Assembly: GCA_003599415.1 (NCBI GenBank) | Contig: QZKB01000031.1 | Span: forward strand, 1 to 38,327 | Origin: Ignavibacteriales bacterium | Lineage (GTDB): Bacteria; Bacteroidota; Ignavibacteria; Ignavibacteriales; SURF-24 | Direction of reading: 5' to 3' | DNA: 38,327 nt | In this document: positions 9,922-17,083 of the stretch, in pieces | Numbering within the stretch: position 1 is the first letter of the stretch | Layout: each line of letters starts with the position of its first letter | The notes under the pieces: generated by a model | Databases searched by the model: none | Told to the model about the DNA's origin: nothing | Seen by the model: only the letters and a program-made list of their open reading frames with translations | Made by a program: the position numbers and the translations under genes

Positions 9922-10008
9922 GCCTTTTTAGAACTATTGTATTACCATTGAGTTACTATTGAGTTACAACCTAATGACGCGCAAGCGAATGACGAATCGG
10001 AGAGTGGG
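9922..10008. repeat. Long direct repeat, copy 1
   Basis: Starts GCCTTTTTAGAAC and ends GGAGAGTGGG. Copy 2 is at 10221-10307. The last 37 bases (9972-10008) are identical in both copies; the first half is made of 11-bp units and differs at several places. The identical part includes GCGCAAGCGAATGACGAATC. Confidence 0.85.
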
Positions 10009-10031
10009 ATATCCGTTGACTGGGGGGACAA

Positions 10032-10080
10032 CAATTGAATGACAATCGAATGACAATTGAGTTACTATTGTATTACCATC
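10032..10080. repeat. 11-bp tandem array, four units plus a partial
   Basis: Units read CAATTGAATGA (10032), CAATCGAATGA (10043), CAATTGAGTTA (10054), CTATTGTATTA (10065), then CCATC. The spacing is exactly 11 bp with no insertions. The same unit type occurs at 9934-9977 and 10233-10276. Confidence 0.85.
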
Positions 10081-10188
10081 ACTGTTTAAATGTTGAATAA
10101 CCAATTCCCGATTAGCAATTTCCAATTCATAACTTTTTAGAATTATCAGGTTGTATTACAACCTATTGAATCACCATCGCCTTCTTCT

Positions 10189-10224
10189 CCGCCTCAGCCT
10201 TAGCCTTAGCCTCCGCCTCAGCCT
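10189..10224. repeat. Hexamer array (CCGCCT / CAGCCT / TAGCCT)
   Basis: Six consecutive 6-bp units: CCGCCT, CAGCCT, TAGCCT, TAGCCT, CCGCCT, CAGCCT. It runs directly into copy 2 of the long repeat. A shorter form, TCGCCT TAGCCT CCGCCT, lies at 10489-10506 just before the SGNH gene stop codon, and CTCCGCCT precedes copy 1 near 9919. Confidence 0.85.
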
Positions 10225-10307
10225 TTTTAGAACAATTGTGTTACCATCGAGTTACTATTAATTTACAACTTAATGACGCGCAAGCGAATGACGAATCGGA
10301 GAGTGGG
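10221..10307. repeat. Long direct repeat, copy 2
   Basis: Second copy of the block at 9922-10008, beginning GCCTTTTTAGAAC. The segment 10271-10307 is identical to 9972-10008. The two copies are 299 bp apart and in the same orientation. Confidence 0.85.
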
Positions 10308-10329
10308 GGATCCGGTGAAGGGAGAACGG

Positions 10330-10461
10330 CAATTGAATAACAATTGCTTGACCATTGCATTACAATTGAATGACTACTGAGGGACAACCGAATTACAATT
10401 GTATCACCATCGAATGACAATTGAGTTACAATCGAATTACAATTGTGTTACTATCAAATTC
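10330..10461. repeat. 11-bp tandem array, twelve units
   Basis: Twelve consecutive units without a gap: CAATTGAATAA, CAATTGCTTGA, CCATTGCATTA, CAATTGAATGA, CTACTGAGGGA, CAACCGAATTA, CAATTGTATCA, CCATCGAATGA, CAATTGAGTTA, CAATCGAATTA, CAATTGTGTTA, CTATCAAATTC. Every unit starts with C, position 3 is always A and position 4 is nearly always T or C. The regular 11-bp spacing is close to one helical turn. Confidence 0.88.
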
Positions 10462-10510
10462 CAAATTCCTGATTTCCAATTTCCCACTTCGCCTTAGCCT
10501 CCGCCTTCCC

Positions 10511-12313
10511 TCACTTCATCAATACCATTTTATTTATCAAAGATATCTCTCCTGCTTTTAACCTGTAAAAGTAAATCCCTGTAGATAGTCCCGCAGCATC
10601 GAATTCCACCTCATAATTCCCGGGTTGCTTTACCTCATTTACAAGTGTTGCAACTTCATTACCAAGTATATCGTACACCTTCAGCTGCACGGGCGAACAG
10701 CAGTTCGCCCCTACGGAAGGGATGGAAAATTTTATTGTTGTGACTGGATTAAAAGGATTGGGAAAGTTCTGAGACAATTCAAATTTTACAGGTAATATTT
10801 CATTTGAAAATACATCAGTCGGTTGTGAACTTCCGAAGACTTCAAATTCATTTAGCACATAACTTGAATCAGTATTATTACTTGATATACAAAGCAGGCG
10901 AATATATTTACCTTCACCGGTTAGACCTGTAATATCATCAACACCGCCATCACCGGTATTGTTCGTAAAAATCCGTTTTGTTGCTCCTGCCGCAGTTAAA
11001 GTTTCAAGGTGATAAACCATTCCGTAAATTTTTCCCCACTTAAGTACAACACGATTTATATAAAGTGTTTTTCCAAAATCGATGTAAATCCATTGCGTAT
11101 TACCGGCATTGCTAATCCAGGAAGTCGTGGTGTCATCATCGGCAGCAAGGTTTGGAGTTAATCCTCTTGCAGTAGAAGAAGCCTTAAATGCAGAGGCTAA
11201 CAGTGATCTGTTAATTTTATCTGCATCCAAAACCTGAATGGTAACAGTTGCCGTATCTGTAAGTCCGCCACCGGCAATCAATTTGTATGAAGTAGTTGAT
11301 CCTGGTGTGACAGTTTTAGAACCATTGGATAAAACCGATTCTCCGTCAAGCAGAGCAGTTGAGCCGTTTGATGTAGTCCAGATTAATTCCGAAGACTCAC
11401 CTGAATTCTTTTCCAGAATAGGAGGATTAGCATAAAAAGTTTTAATATTTCCCGGAGGAAGAAATTGAACGGTTACATAGCTTGTATCCTTAACTTCACC
11501 ATCTGTTATTAATGTGTATGTAGTGTTTGTTATCGGAGAAACTTCAAGTGAATCTGTTTGATTAACAGGAATTCCATCAAGCATTACCTGCGAGCCGGTT
11601 GTAGTTTCCCAGTAAAGTTTAAGCGATTGCCCCTGTTCAAAAGTGGCAGGATTTGCATTGAAGTATCTGATAATTCCTGACGGACTTGACATGATTGAAT
11701 CATAAGCTATCCTGGCCATAATAGCATAGCCATCTGCATTGGGATGAATGCCATCTGAAAAAAGTGTACTATAATTTTTTAACCCTTCATTAAAATTAAT
11801 CAGCAGTGTATTTGCAGTCTTGCGAACAGAATCAATTAAAGGAATAATGTTATCATTAATTATCGAGTTGGTTATACCATAGCCGTCTTTAAAAACCGGT
11901 GGAGGAAAGCAGACATAGATCTGGGGGTTACGGTCATTTTTTCTGAATGTTTGAACCATTTCCATATAATCACCGTAGAACTCATCTTTGTAAACCCAGT
12001 TCTGCGGTTTGCTGTCGTTAGTGCCGAGACAAAGAATTATTATATGAGGATTATAATCCTGCGCATCCAGAAAATATTCTTCATTCCAGTAAGGATAATC
12101 TCCTTTCTTAAGTAAAGTTCGTCCACCCAATCCGTAATTTTTCACTTCATAATGATTACCAAGTAATGCACCAAGCTGTGCAGGATAAGTTTTAGTACCA
12201 TAACCTGAACCTTCCGTAATACTGTTGCCAATGCAGGCTACTTTTATCTTTTCAACCTGTGCTGAAACTGAAATTGTAAATATTATTAATGCTGTTAGTA
12301 AAACTGATTTCAT
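10511..12313 (-). CDS. Secreted SGNH/GDSL esterase with discoidin-like domain and T9SS sorting domain
   Basis: 600 residues with signal peptide 1-18. The SGNH hydrolase domain (about 22-210) has all four blocks: nucleophile S31 in GNSITEG, GLGGRT (G64), N99 in LGTND, and D187/H190 in DGIHPN. Two similar beta modules follow (about 212-365, each with YW or IW and a TTTY or TSYK turn), then an F5/8 type C-like domain (about 370-505, ASSTARGLTPNLAADDDTTTSW). The T9SS type A tail starts at NFPNPFNPVTTIKF. It probably removes acetyl or similar esters from polysaccharides at the cell surface. The tail contains an in-frame palindromic element (10691-10710). It lies 3' of the amylase gene on the same strand, with a 217-bp gap. 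Confidence 0.9.
   Translation of the reverse strand: MKSVLLTALIIFTISVSAQVEKIKVACIGNSITEGSGYGTKTYPAQLGALLGNHYEVKNYGLGGRTLLKKGDYPYWNEEYFLDAQDYNPHIIILCLGTNDSKPQNWVYKDEFYGDYMEMVQTFRKNDRNPQIYVCFPPPVFKDGYGITNSIINDNIIPLIDSVRKTANTLLINFNEGLKNYSTLFSDGIHPNADGYAIMARIAYDSIMSSPSGIIRYFNANPATFEQGQSLKLYWETTTGSQVMLDGIPVNQTDSLEVSPITNTTYTLITDGEVKDTSYVTVQFLPPGNIKTFYANPPILEKNSGESSELIWTTSNGSTALLDGESVLSNGSKTVTPGSTTSYKLIAGGGLTDTATVTIQVLDADKINRSLLASAFKASSTARGLTPNLAADDDTTTSWISNAGNTQWIYIDFGKTLYINRVVLKWGKIYGMVYHLETLTAAGATKRIFTNNTGDGGVDDITGLTGEGKYIRLLCISSNNTDSSYVLNEFEVFGSSQPTDVFSNEILPVKFELSQNFPNPFNPVTTIKFSIPSVGANCCSPVQLKVYDILGNEVATLVNEVKQPGNYEVEFDAAGLSTGIYFYRLKAGEISLINKMVLMK
10691..10710. repeat. Palindromic element inside the SGNH esterase T9SS domain
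   Basis: GGGCGAAC (10691-10698), loop AGCA, GTTCGCCC (10703-10710): a perfect 8-bp stem. The right flank CTAC suggests a longer parent form with GTAG at the left end, now diverged. On the coding strand it gives the residues GANCCSP between the two beta-strands of the sorting domain. Confidence 0.8.
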
Positions 12314-12469
12314 TTTAAACCTGATTTCTGGGAAATGTTAAAGATAAATGAAACAATTTCTGTACTAAAATATTTTAAGGAAATTAAAATGAAAACCGTG
12401 CAGTCCCGATAATCTGCTTTATTAAAATGATTATGGATTATTGGATTGATAAAGTAACGAGTAGATCCC

Positions 12470-12507
12470 AGCGGCTTTGAAGTAAAATAATTTACCGCAA
12501 AGCCGCT
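12470..12507. repeat. Inverted repeat downstream of the amylase gene
   Basis: AGCGGCTTTG (12470-12479) and CAAAGCCGCT (12498-12507) form a perfect 10-bp stem with an 18-base loop, 24 bp after the amylase stop. The right arm continues into AAGACGCAAAG. There is no T-run on the minus-strand downstream side, so it is either a poor terminator or part of a repeat family. The rest of the 217-bp gap shows no gene. Confidence 0.6.
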
Positions 12508-12530
12508 AAGACGCAAAGAAACAGAAAGGA

Positions 12531-15371
12531 TTATTTCATAAGAATCATTTTTCTTACTTCATTGAATGAACCAGCTCTAAGCTGATAGAAATATATTCCG
12601 CTGGAAAGATTGCTGCCATCAAAATTCACCTCGTAATTACCCGGTGCTTTGGCTTCGTTTACAAGTGTTGTAACTACTCTTCCAAGAATATCATACACCC
12701 TCAATATTACTTGTTGTAAAGACGATCCGCCTGCGGCGGAATGCCTCGTCTCTACATCGGGTACAGAAAATTTAATAATGGTAGCAGGATTAAAGGGATT
12801 AGGATAATTCTGATATAATGCAAAATCTTTTACCTCGGAAATATTTCCATCAACATCATTCAGTATATCAGTTTCAGGAACAGGTAACTGGGTGGTTGTG
12901 TAAATATGAAATTCTCCGGGCTGCAAAGTAACTGCATCCTGTGTATTTGTTACCTCTAAAGAGGCTCCTGTAAAGTAATCATACCATGTGCCGGTATTCT
13001 GGAAATAAGGAATCATACTTCTTTCAACAACATCAAAATTGCCGATTACAGTTACGTTCATTGATGGATCGGTTATACTTATTCTCTTTGTTGCACCGTT
13101 AAAGAAAGTAGTAAAATTTGAAGATTCAAACGCATCATATTCACGAAGTTTGAGCATAGCCTTAATTACTTTATACAGTTTCATTCTTTTTGCATCATCC
13201 CTGTAATCCCATCGTATCGGTTTATTGCCAACTCTGCCGTTATAATCAATTGAATAATCATAACCAAGTTCACCAAACTGCCAGATCATTTTAGGACCCG
13301 GTATAGCAAGGAAGAATGCATTAACAAGTTTCATCCTATTTAAAGCCTGGCTTGTATCTTTAATATTATAAGCTGCATTTGAATTTCCGTACTGAAGATT
13401 TTTGTACATCAGTCGTTCTTCATCATGGCTTTCCATATAAGAAACGAGATGTGGTTTTGCCCATCCTCTTGCTTTATAAGAACTCCATGAAAAATCCGAT
13501 TTTGAATTATCATTATAGCCCATTGATGCTTCGTTATAATTGTAATTTGAATTTCCCCAGAGCATCATTCCATAAGCAGCAAGTTCTTTCTCTTCGCTGT
13601 TATCTGCAAAATGTTCAAGTATAACATAAGCAGCAGAATCAACTTCCCAGATTTTATCAGCCATTCTTTTAAGTATTGCAATACGGGAATTATCTCTTGC
13701 AGAACCATCACCACCAACGTTTGTAAATCCTTTTGTAAAATCGAACCTGAAGCCATCAACATTATACTCAGTTAACCAATATGATGTCACCCGGTCCACA
13801 TAATATTGCGTAGCAGTACTTTGATGATTAAAATCGTAACCCCACGAGTAAGCTGTATTTGGGGATACCTGGTTAAACCATGGGTTGTTGGCAGCAGGTC
13901 TGCTCAAGGCTGAGTTCCAGTACAGCCTTACAAGCGGATTTAATCCATACGAATGATTTAACACCACATCAAGAATAACTGCAATTCCGTTTGCATGGCA
14001 TTCATCAATAAATGCTTTGAAGTCATTCTTTGTTCCGTAATATTTATCTAACGCAAAATGCATCATAGGATTATATCCCCAGCTTTCATTACCTTCAAAT
14101 TCCATCACAGGCATAAGTTCAATTGCATTTACACCAAGATTTTTAAAATATGAAAGCGTATCCTTAAGAGTCTTGTAATCGTGTGTTGTAACAAAATCTC
14201 TAAGTAGCATTTCATAGATTACAAGATCCGTGTTATGTGGTTTTGTAAAATTTGTTATCTGCCAGTTGTATCCGGATTGCGCAGTTTGCAGAACTCCGAC
14301 TATTCCTGATGTTTTTCCTGCAGGATAATTTTTAAGATTCGGATAAGTTGAACCTGGGATGTATTGATCATTCCAAGGATCAAGAATTTTTTCGGAATAA
14401 GGATCCTGTATTGTCAATTCGCCGTCAACAAAATATTGAAATGCATATTCCTGTGCAGGTGTAAGATTTTTCAATTCAAGCCAGTAATGCGAGTGATCCG
14501 GTGTAATGTTCATCCTGTAAGCTGAATCGACTTCCCAGTTATTAAAATCACCAATTACATAAATGAAACTTTTATTTGGAGCATTAAGTGAAAGTGTAGC
14601 CGTTGTGCTGCTTGTGTAATTTATACCATCAATAATTCCTGCAGGAAGGTTCTGAACACTTTCAGGGTAATTCACCATAAAATAAAATGAATCGGATTTT
14701 GTTTGCCCATCATTAGATAGTGCAGTAAGTCTTATTCTTTTCTTACCGTATGAATCTGCTATCAGATTATAGGAAAGCGTATCGTTAGCAACTGTAGAAA
14801 TATTTTGTCCGTTCACTGAAAGCGTTATTGAGGCCGCATTGCTTGCAACAGCTTTAATTTCAATTGTATCATTTAACGTGGAAAAGAACGGTACACTTGA
14901 GGGAGATAATATCGAAAGATTTAATCCAGCCGCGTAAACCGGCAGAAATATATCACCGCCTGTTTCTGTCTTTCCTTCTTTATAAGGTGAGTTGGCACTT
15001 CTGAAAACGAAGGCAACTTGTTTAATTGTCTCCCCGGAAGGAACATTATAAAAACTTCGGATAGACGGTTTAATTTTAAATCTATAAAGGTCAGTTCCGA
15101 TTCTTTCTAATTTTGTCTCTGCTGTATTTTGTCCCCAGTTTGTCTTAACATATTTCCAGTCAGTTGAGCTTGTACTTTTACTTGTTATCACCCCGGTATG
15201 AGCATAAACATCGCCGGTGTAACCCTGCAAACCTTTGCTCCCCTGCGCTGCATCAAACAAAACAATAAGCGAATCATTATCTGTTGGAAATGTCGGTTGC
15301 CATGTAATAACCTGGCTAAAAGAATTTACACATAAACTTAATAATGAAAAAAGTAAAACTTTTACTTTCAT
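12531..15371 (-). CDS. Secreted GH13 alpha-amylase-family glycosidase with T9SS sorting domain
   Basis: 946 residues with signal peptide 1-19. An N-terminal beta module (about 20-150) and an Ig-like segment are followed by a CBM48-like E-set domain (about 255-345, FIYVIGDFNNWE) and the GH13 barrel (about 375-800). The GH13 regions are all present: DVVLNH (H473), GFRFDF with nucleophile D544, ILEHF with acid/base E586, and ESHDEE with D650. The T9SS tail begins at NYPNPFNPATIIKF. It should cleave alpha-glucans outside the cell. AAGGA precedes the ATG at good spacing, and the minus strand reads TATCTTTG at 15401-15408, a possible -7 element. The tail holds a large in-frame palindromic insert (12716-12755). 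Whether it hydrolyses or branches glucan cannot be settled. Confidence 0.93.
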   Translation of the reverse strand: MKVKVLLFSLLSLCVNSFSQVITWQPTFPTDNDSLIVLFDAAQGSKGLQGYTGDVYAHTGVITSKSTSSTDWKYVKTNWGQNTAETKLERIGTDLYRFKIKPSIRSFYNVPSGETIKQVAFVFRSANSPYKEGKTETGGDIFLPVYAAGLNLSILSPSSVPFFSTLNDTIEIKAVASNAASITLSVNGQNISTVANDTLSYNLIADSYGKKRIRLTALSNDGQTKSDSFYFMVNYPESVQNLPAGIIDGINYTSSTTATLSLNAPNKSFIYVIGDFNNWEVDSAYRMNITPDHSHYWLELKNLTPAQEYAFQYFVDGELTIQDPYSEKILDPWNDQYIPGSTYPNLKNYPAGKTSGIVGVLQTAQSGYNWQITNFTKPHNTDLVIYEMLLRDFVTTHDYKTLKDTLSYFKNLGVNAIELMPVMEFEGNESWGYNPMMHFALDKYYGTKNDFKAFIDECHANGIAVILDVVLNHSYGLNPLVRLYWNSALSRPAANNPWFNQVSPNTAYSWGYDFNHQSTATQYYVDRVTSYWLTEYNVDGFRFDFTKGFTNVGGDGSARDNSRIAILKRMADKIWEVDSAAYVILEHFADNSEEKELAAYGMMLWGNSNYNYNEASMGYNDNSKSDFSWSSYKARGWAKPHLVSYMESHDEERLMYKNLQYGNSNAAYNIKDTSQALNRMKLVNAFFLAIPGPKMIWQFGELGYDYSIDYNGRVGNKPIRWDYRDDAKRMKLYKVIKAMLKLREYDAFESSNFTTFFNGATKRISITDPSMNVTVIGNFDVVERSMIPYFQNTGTWYDYFTGASLEVTNTQDAVTLQPGEFHIYTTTQLPVPETDILNDVDGNISEVKDFALYQNYPNPFNPATIIKFSVPDVETRHSAAGGSSLQQVILRVYDILGRVVTTLVNEAKAPGNYEVNFDGSNLSSGIYFYQLRAGSFNEVRKMILMK
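12716..12755. repeat. Nested palindromic element inside the amylase T9SS domain
   Basis: Outer arms GTAAAGACGA (12716-12725) and TCGTCTCTAC (12746-12755) pair at 9 of 10 positions. Between them sits the perfect hairpin TCCGCC-TGC-GGCGGA (12726-12740). The coding strand reads VETRHSAAGGSSL through it without breaking the frame. It looks like one palindrome inserted into another. Confidence 0.85.
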
Positions 15372-15447
15372 ACCGTTCCTTTAAAATGATTAAACTGTTT
15401 CAAAGATATGAATTCTATCTTTTATAAAAAATGTAGAAGGATGTAAA

Positions 15448-16617
15448 TTACTTTGCCAGGATTAACTTTTTGGTTTGAGTGAAATATTTTTCAATACCGT
15501 TTTCTTCATATTGAACATTTAAACTGTAAAAATAAACTCCGCTTGAAAGTTGGTTTCCATCTCCGCCAGAGGCGGATCCGCCTTCGGTGGACAATTCAAC
15601 ATCATAAATACCCGGCGATAATTCTTTGTTTATTAAAGTGATTATTTCTTTACCGAGAATATTGTATATTCGTAGAGACGTCATATATGACGTCTCTACA
15701 TTTGGTAACGTAAATTTTATTGTTGTAACCGGGTTAAACGGATTTGGGAAATTATCATACAGCATAAAATTATTTGTTTCAGAATTATCCGAAGCAACCT
15801 CAGTAGTATATTCAACAGGTTTACCGGCATCAACCCAGGCAGAGTAAATTAGTGCCGAAAGTGTTTTAGCCGCATCATTAAATAATTTTGTTGTAAAATT
15901 TTTGCTCTGCTTCCACATGGTAGAAAAGTACGCATCTCCGCTTGTACTACCCGCGTAGCTTTTTGCATAATTGTTTGCATTAATTATCGAATCCACATAG
16001 CCATTATTGGCATAAATGTAATTGAAGATGCTATTCTCATAATCTGAGATGTATTCAGCAGTATCCAAAGTAAAACTAATATCATTTGAATAGATATTTA
16101 TCAGCTCACTTTCGAACTTATAATGAATTCCTCCGGGATTGTAATTTGCTGTAACGTGCAGGGGCATAAAACCATCACCTACATAATGGCCCAAATCCGC
16201 CGCTAATAAAACCGCCTTAGTCCAATCTTTTCGTTTAAATGTATTTACAAGCGAATCATATGTTGAAATAGTTACCCATGGAAGAATGCCCTGATCGTAA
16301 ACGTAATTGTAGCCATAGTTGCTGATCATACTATCTAATGACTGGTTTATCTTACCTGTTGAAACGAACTCGGAGAAATTATCTATATCGATATAATGTT
16401 TTATTGATTCATCCGGATATTGGGATTTTCTTTTATCCGCATCCGAGGCATGTTCAATAAGATCGTTTTTCCATTTAGAGTACCAGCTGAATTCTTTGGG
16501 AAAGTAGTCAACGCATTTTTTATTTATAAGCTGATGACCTGTTCCTCCCCAACCTGTAAACATAAAAATCATTGTTGGAAGAAGTATAGTCTTAATAAGA
16601 AAATTTTTCAAAATCAT
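15448..16617 (-). CDS. Secreted S1/P1-type nuclease with T9SS sorting domain
   Basis: 389 residues. The signal peptide ends just before W23, fitting the family rule that the mature N-terminal Trp helps bind zinc. WGGTGH (H28), HYIDID, and the zinc stretch DLGHYVGDGFMPLHV followed by GGIHYKFE mark the zinc-dependent S1/P1 phosphodiesterase fold (about 23-265), which degrades single-stranded nucleic acids or phospholipids in relatives. The T9SS tail starts at NFPNPFNPVTTIKF, so the enzyme should reach the surface or medium. Its ATG overlaps the stop of the YjbQ-family gene by 4 bp (ATGA), so they are translated together. The tail carries two palindromic DNA elements, giving VETSYMTSL and STEGGSASGGDG in the protein. 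Confidence 0.9.
   Translation of the reverse strand: MILKNFLIKTILLPTMIFMFTGWGGTGHQLINKKCVDYFPKEFSWYSKWKNDLIEHASDADKRKSQYPDESIKHYIDIDNFSEFVSTGKINQSLDSMISNYGYNYVYDQGILPWVTISTYDSLVNTFKRKDWTKAVLLAADLGHYVGDGFMPLHVTANYNPGGIHYKFESELINIYSNDISFTLDTAEYISDYENSIFNYIYANNGYVDSIINANNYAKSYAGSTSGDAYFSTMWKQSKNFTTKLFNDAAKTLSALIYSAWVDAGKPVEYTTEVASDNSETNNFMLYDNFPNPFNPVTTIKFTLPNVETSYMTSLRIYNILGKEIITLINKELSPGIYDVELSTEGGSASGGDGNQLSSGVYFYSLNVQYEENGIEKYFTQTKKLILAK
15562..15591. repeat. Double hairpin element inside the nuclease T9SS domain
   Basis: Two adjacent hairpins: TCCGCC-AGA-GGCGGA (15562-15576) and TCCGCC-TTC-GGTGGA (15577-15591, one G-T pair). It adds the Gly/Ser-rich stretch TEGGSASGG just before LSSGVYFY, where related tails usually have only a short turn. 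The hairpin type matches the inner hairpin of the amylase insert. Confidence 0.8.
15672..15699. repeat. Perfect 28-bp palindrome inside the nuclease T9SS domain
   Basis: The sequence from GTAGAGACGTCATA to its exact reverse complement is a perfect 28-bp palindrome. Its ends, GTAGAGACG and CGTCTCTAC, are close to the outer arms of the amylase insert. On the coding strand it supplies VETSYMTSL in the same inter-strand loop. Confidence 0.92.
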
Positions 16618-17033
16618 ATTCCTGTTAGTTGAACTACGACTTTTCTTTTTCTCGGTCTGTTATCGTAGTCAATTAAAATAATTTGCTGCCATGTTCCAAG
16701 GATTAGCTGACTATTGCTAAATGGAATTGTTAAAGACGGTCCCTGCAAAGATGCTCTTAAATGTGCATAACCGTTTCCATCGTGCCAGGTATTATCGTGA
16801 TGATATGTTTTATTTGAAGGGATTAATCTCTCCATAAGTTCGGGTAAATCTTTCTTCAAACCTGGTTCATATTCAATTGTAGTTAAAGCGCCGGTTGAGC
16901 CAACCACAAAAAGCAAAACACTTCCTTCTGTAAACCCGGAGTCACTAATAATCTCCTGCACTTCGGCAGTAATGTCAATTATATCGTTGTAACCTTTAGT
17001 CTGTCTTTCAATGTAATTTGTTTTTATTTCCAT
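16614..17033 (-). CDS. YjbQ-family protein (UPF0047, secondary thiamine-phosphate-synthase-like)
   Basis: 139 residues from the ATG at 17033; a GTG at 17048 would add five residues but is a weaker start. YjbQ/UPF0047 hallmarks are present: GSTGALTTIEYEPGL, HHDNTWHDGNGYAHLRASL, and LGTWQQIILIDYD. The family is a small, often trimeric cytosolic protein; some members show weak thiamine phosphate synthase activity, but the true role is unsettled. It overlaps the secreted S1/P1 nuclease gene by 4 bp, an odd pairing of a cytosolic and an exported protein. A good Bacteroidota-type promoter lies 19 bp upstream. Confidence 0.9.
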   Translation of the reverse strand: MEIKTNYIERQTKGYNDIIDITAEVQEIISDSGFTEGSVLLFVVGSTGALTTIEYEPGLKKDLPELMERLIPSNKTYHHDNTWHDGNGYAHLRASLQGPSLTIPFSNSQLILGTWQQIILIDYDNRPRKRKVVVQLTGI

Positions 17034-17052
17034 TTCTTTCCTGATCACTTTT

Positions 17053-17083
17053 CAAACATATAGAAAGGCTGTTGTATAAACAA
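17053..17083 (-). promoter_or_regulatory. Bacteroidota-type promoter of the YjbQ/nuclease operon
   Basis: Reading the minus strand, TTG (17083-17081) is followed after 20 bases by TATGTTTG (17060-17053), which fits the -33 TTTG / -7 TAnnTTTG pattern of the Bacteroidota primary sigma factor. The -7 box ends 19 bp before the ATG at 17033. Confidence 0.45.

Larger units (their letters stand above)
9738..10510. repeat. Gene-free repeat region: 11-bp phased units, GCCT hexamers and a duplicated block
   Basis: 773 bp between the 5' end of the TonB receptor gene and the 3' end of the SGNH esterase gene. No coding region is visible. From 9922 to 10506 nearly everything is repetitive: imperfect 11-bp units of consensus CAATTGAATTA, tracts of 6-bp units ending in GCCT, and two copies of a block of about 88 bp. 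Separate entries give the parts. The left 180 bp must also contain the promoter of the TonB operon. Confidence 0.85.

Noticed and set aside
9922..10461. CRISPR array
   Set aside because: Units are 11 and 6 bp and run without spacers. The long block occurs only twice, and no cas gene is present.
12310..12516. 68-residue open frame on the minus strand
   Set aside because: It overlaps the start of the SGNH gene and an inverted repeat, has no ribosome site and shows no protein-like composition.
12531..17033. Polysaccharide utilisation locus with SusC/SusD
   Set aside because: No SusD-like gene is present. The TonB receptor lies in another operon beyond the repeat region, and the enzymes are separated by gaps.
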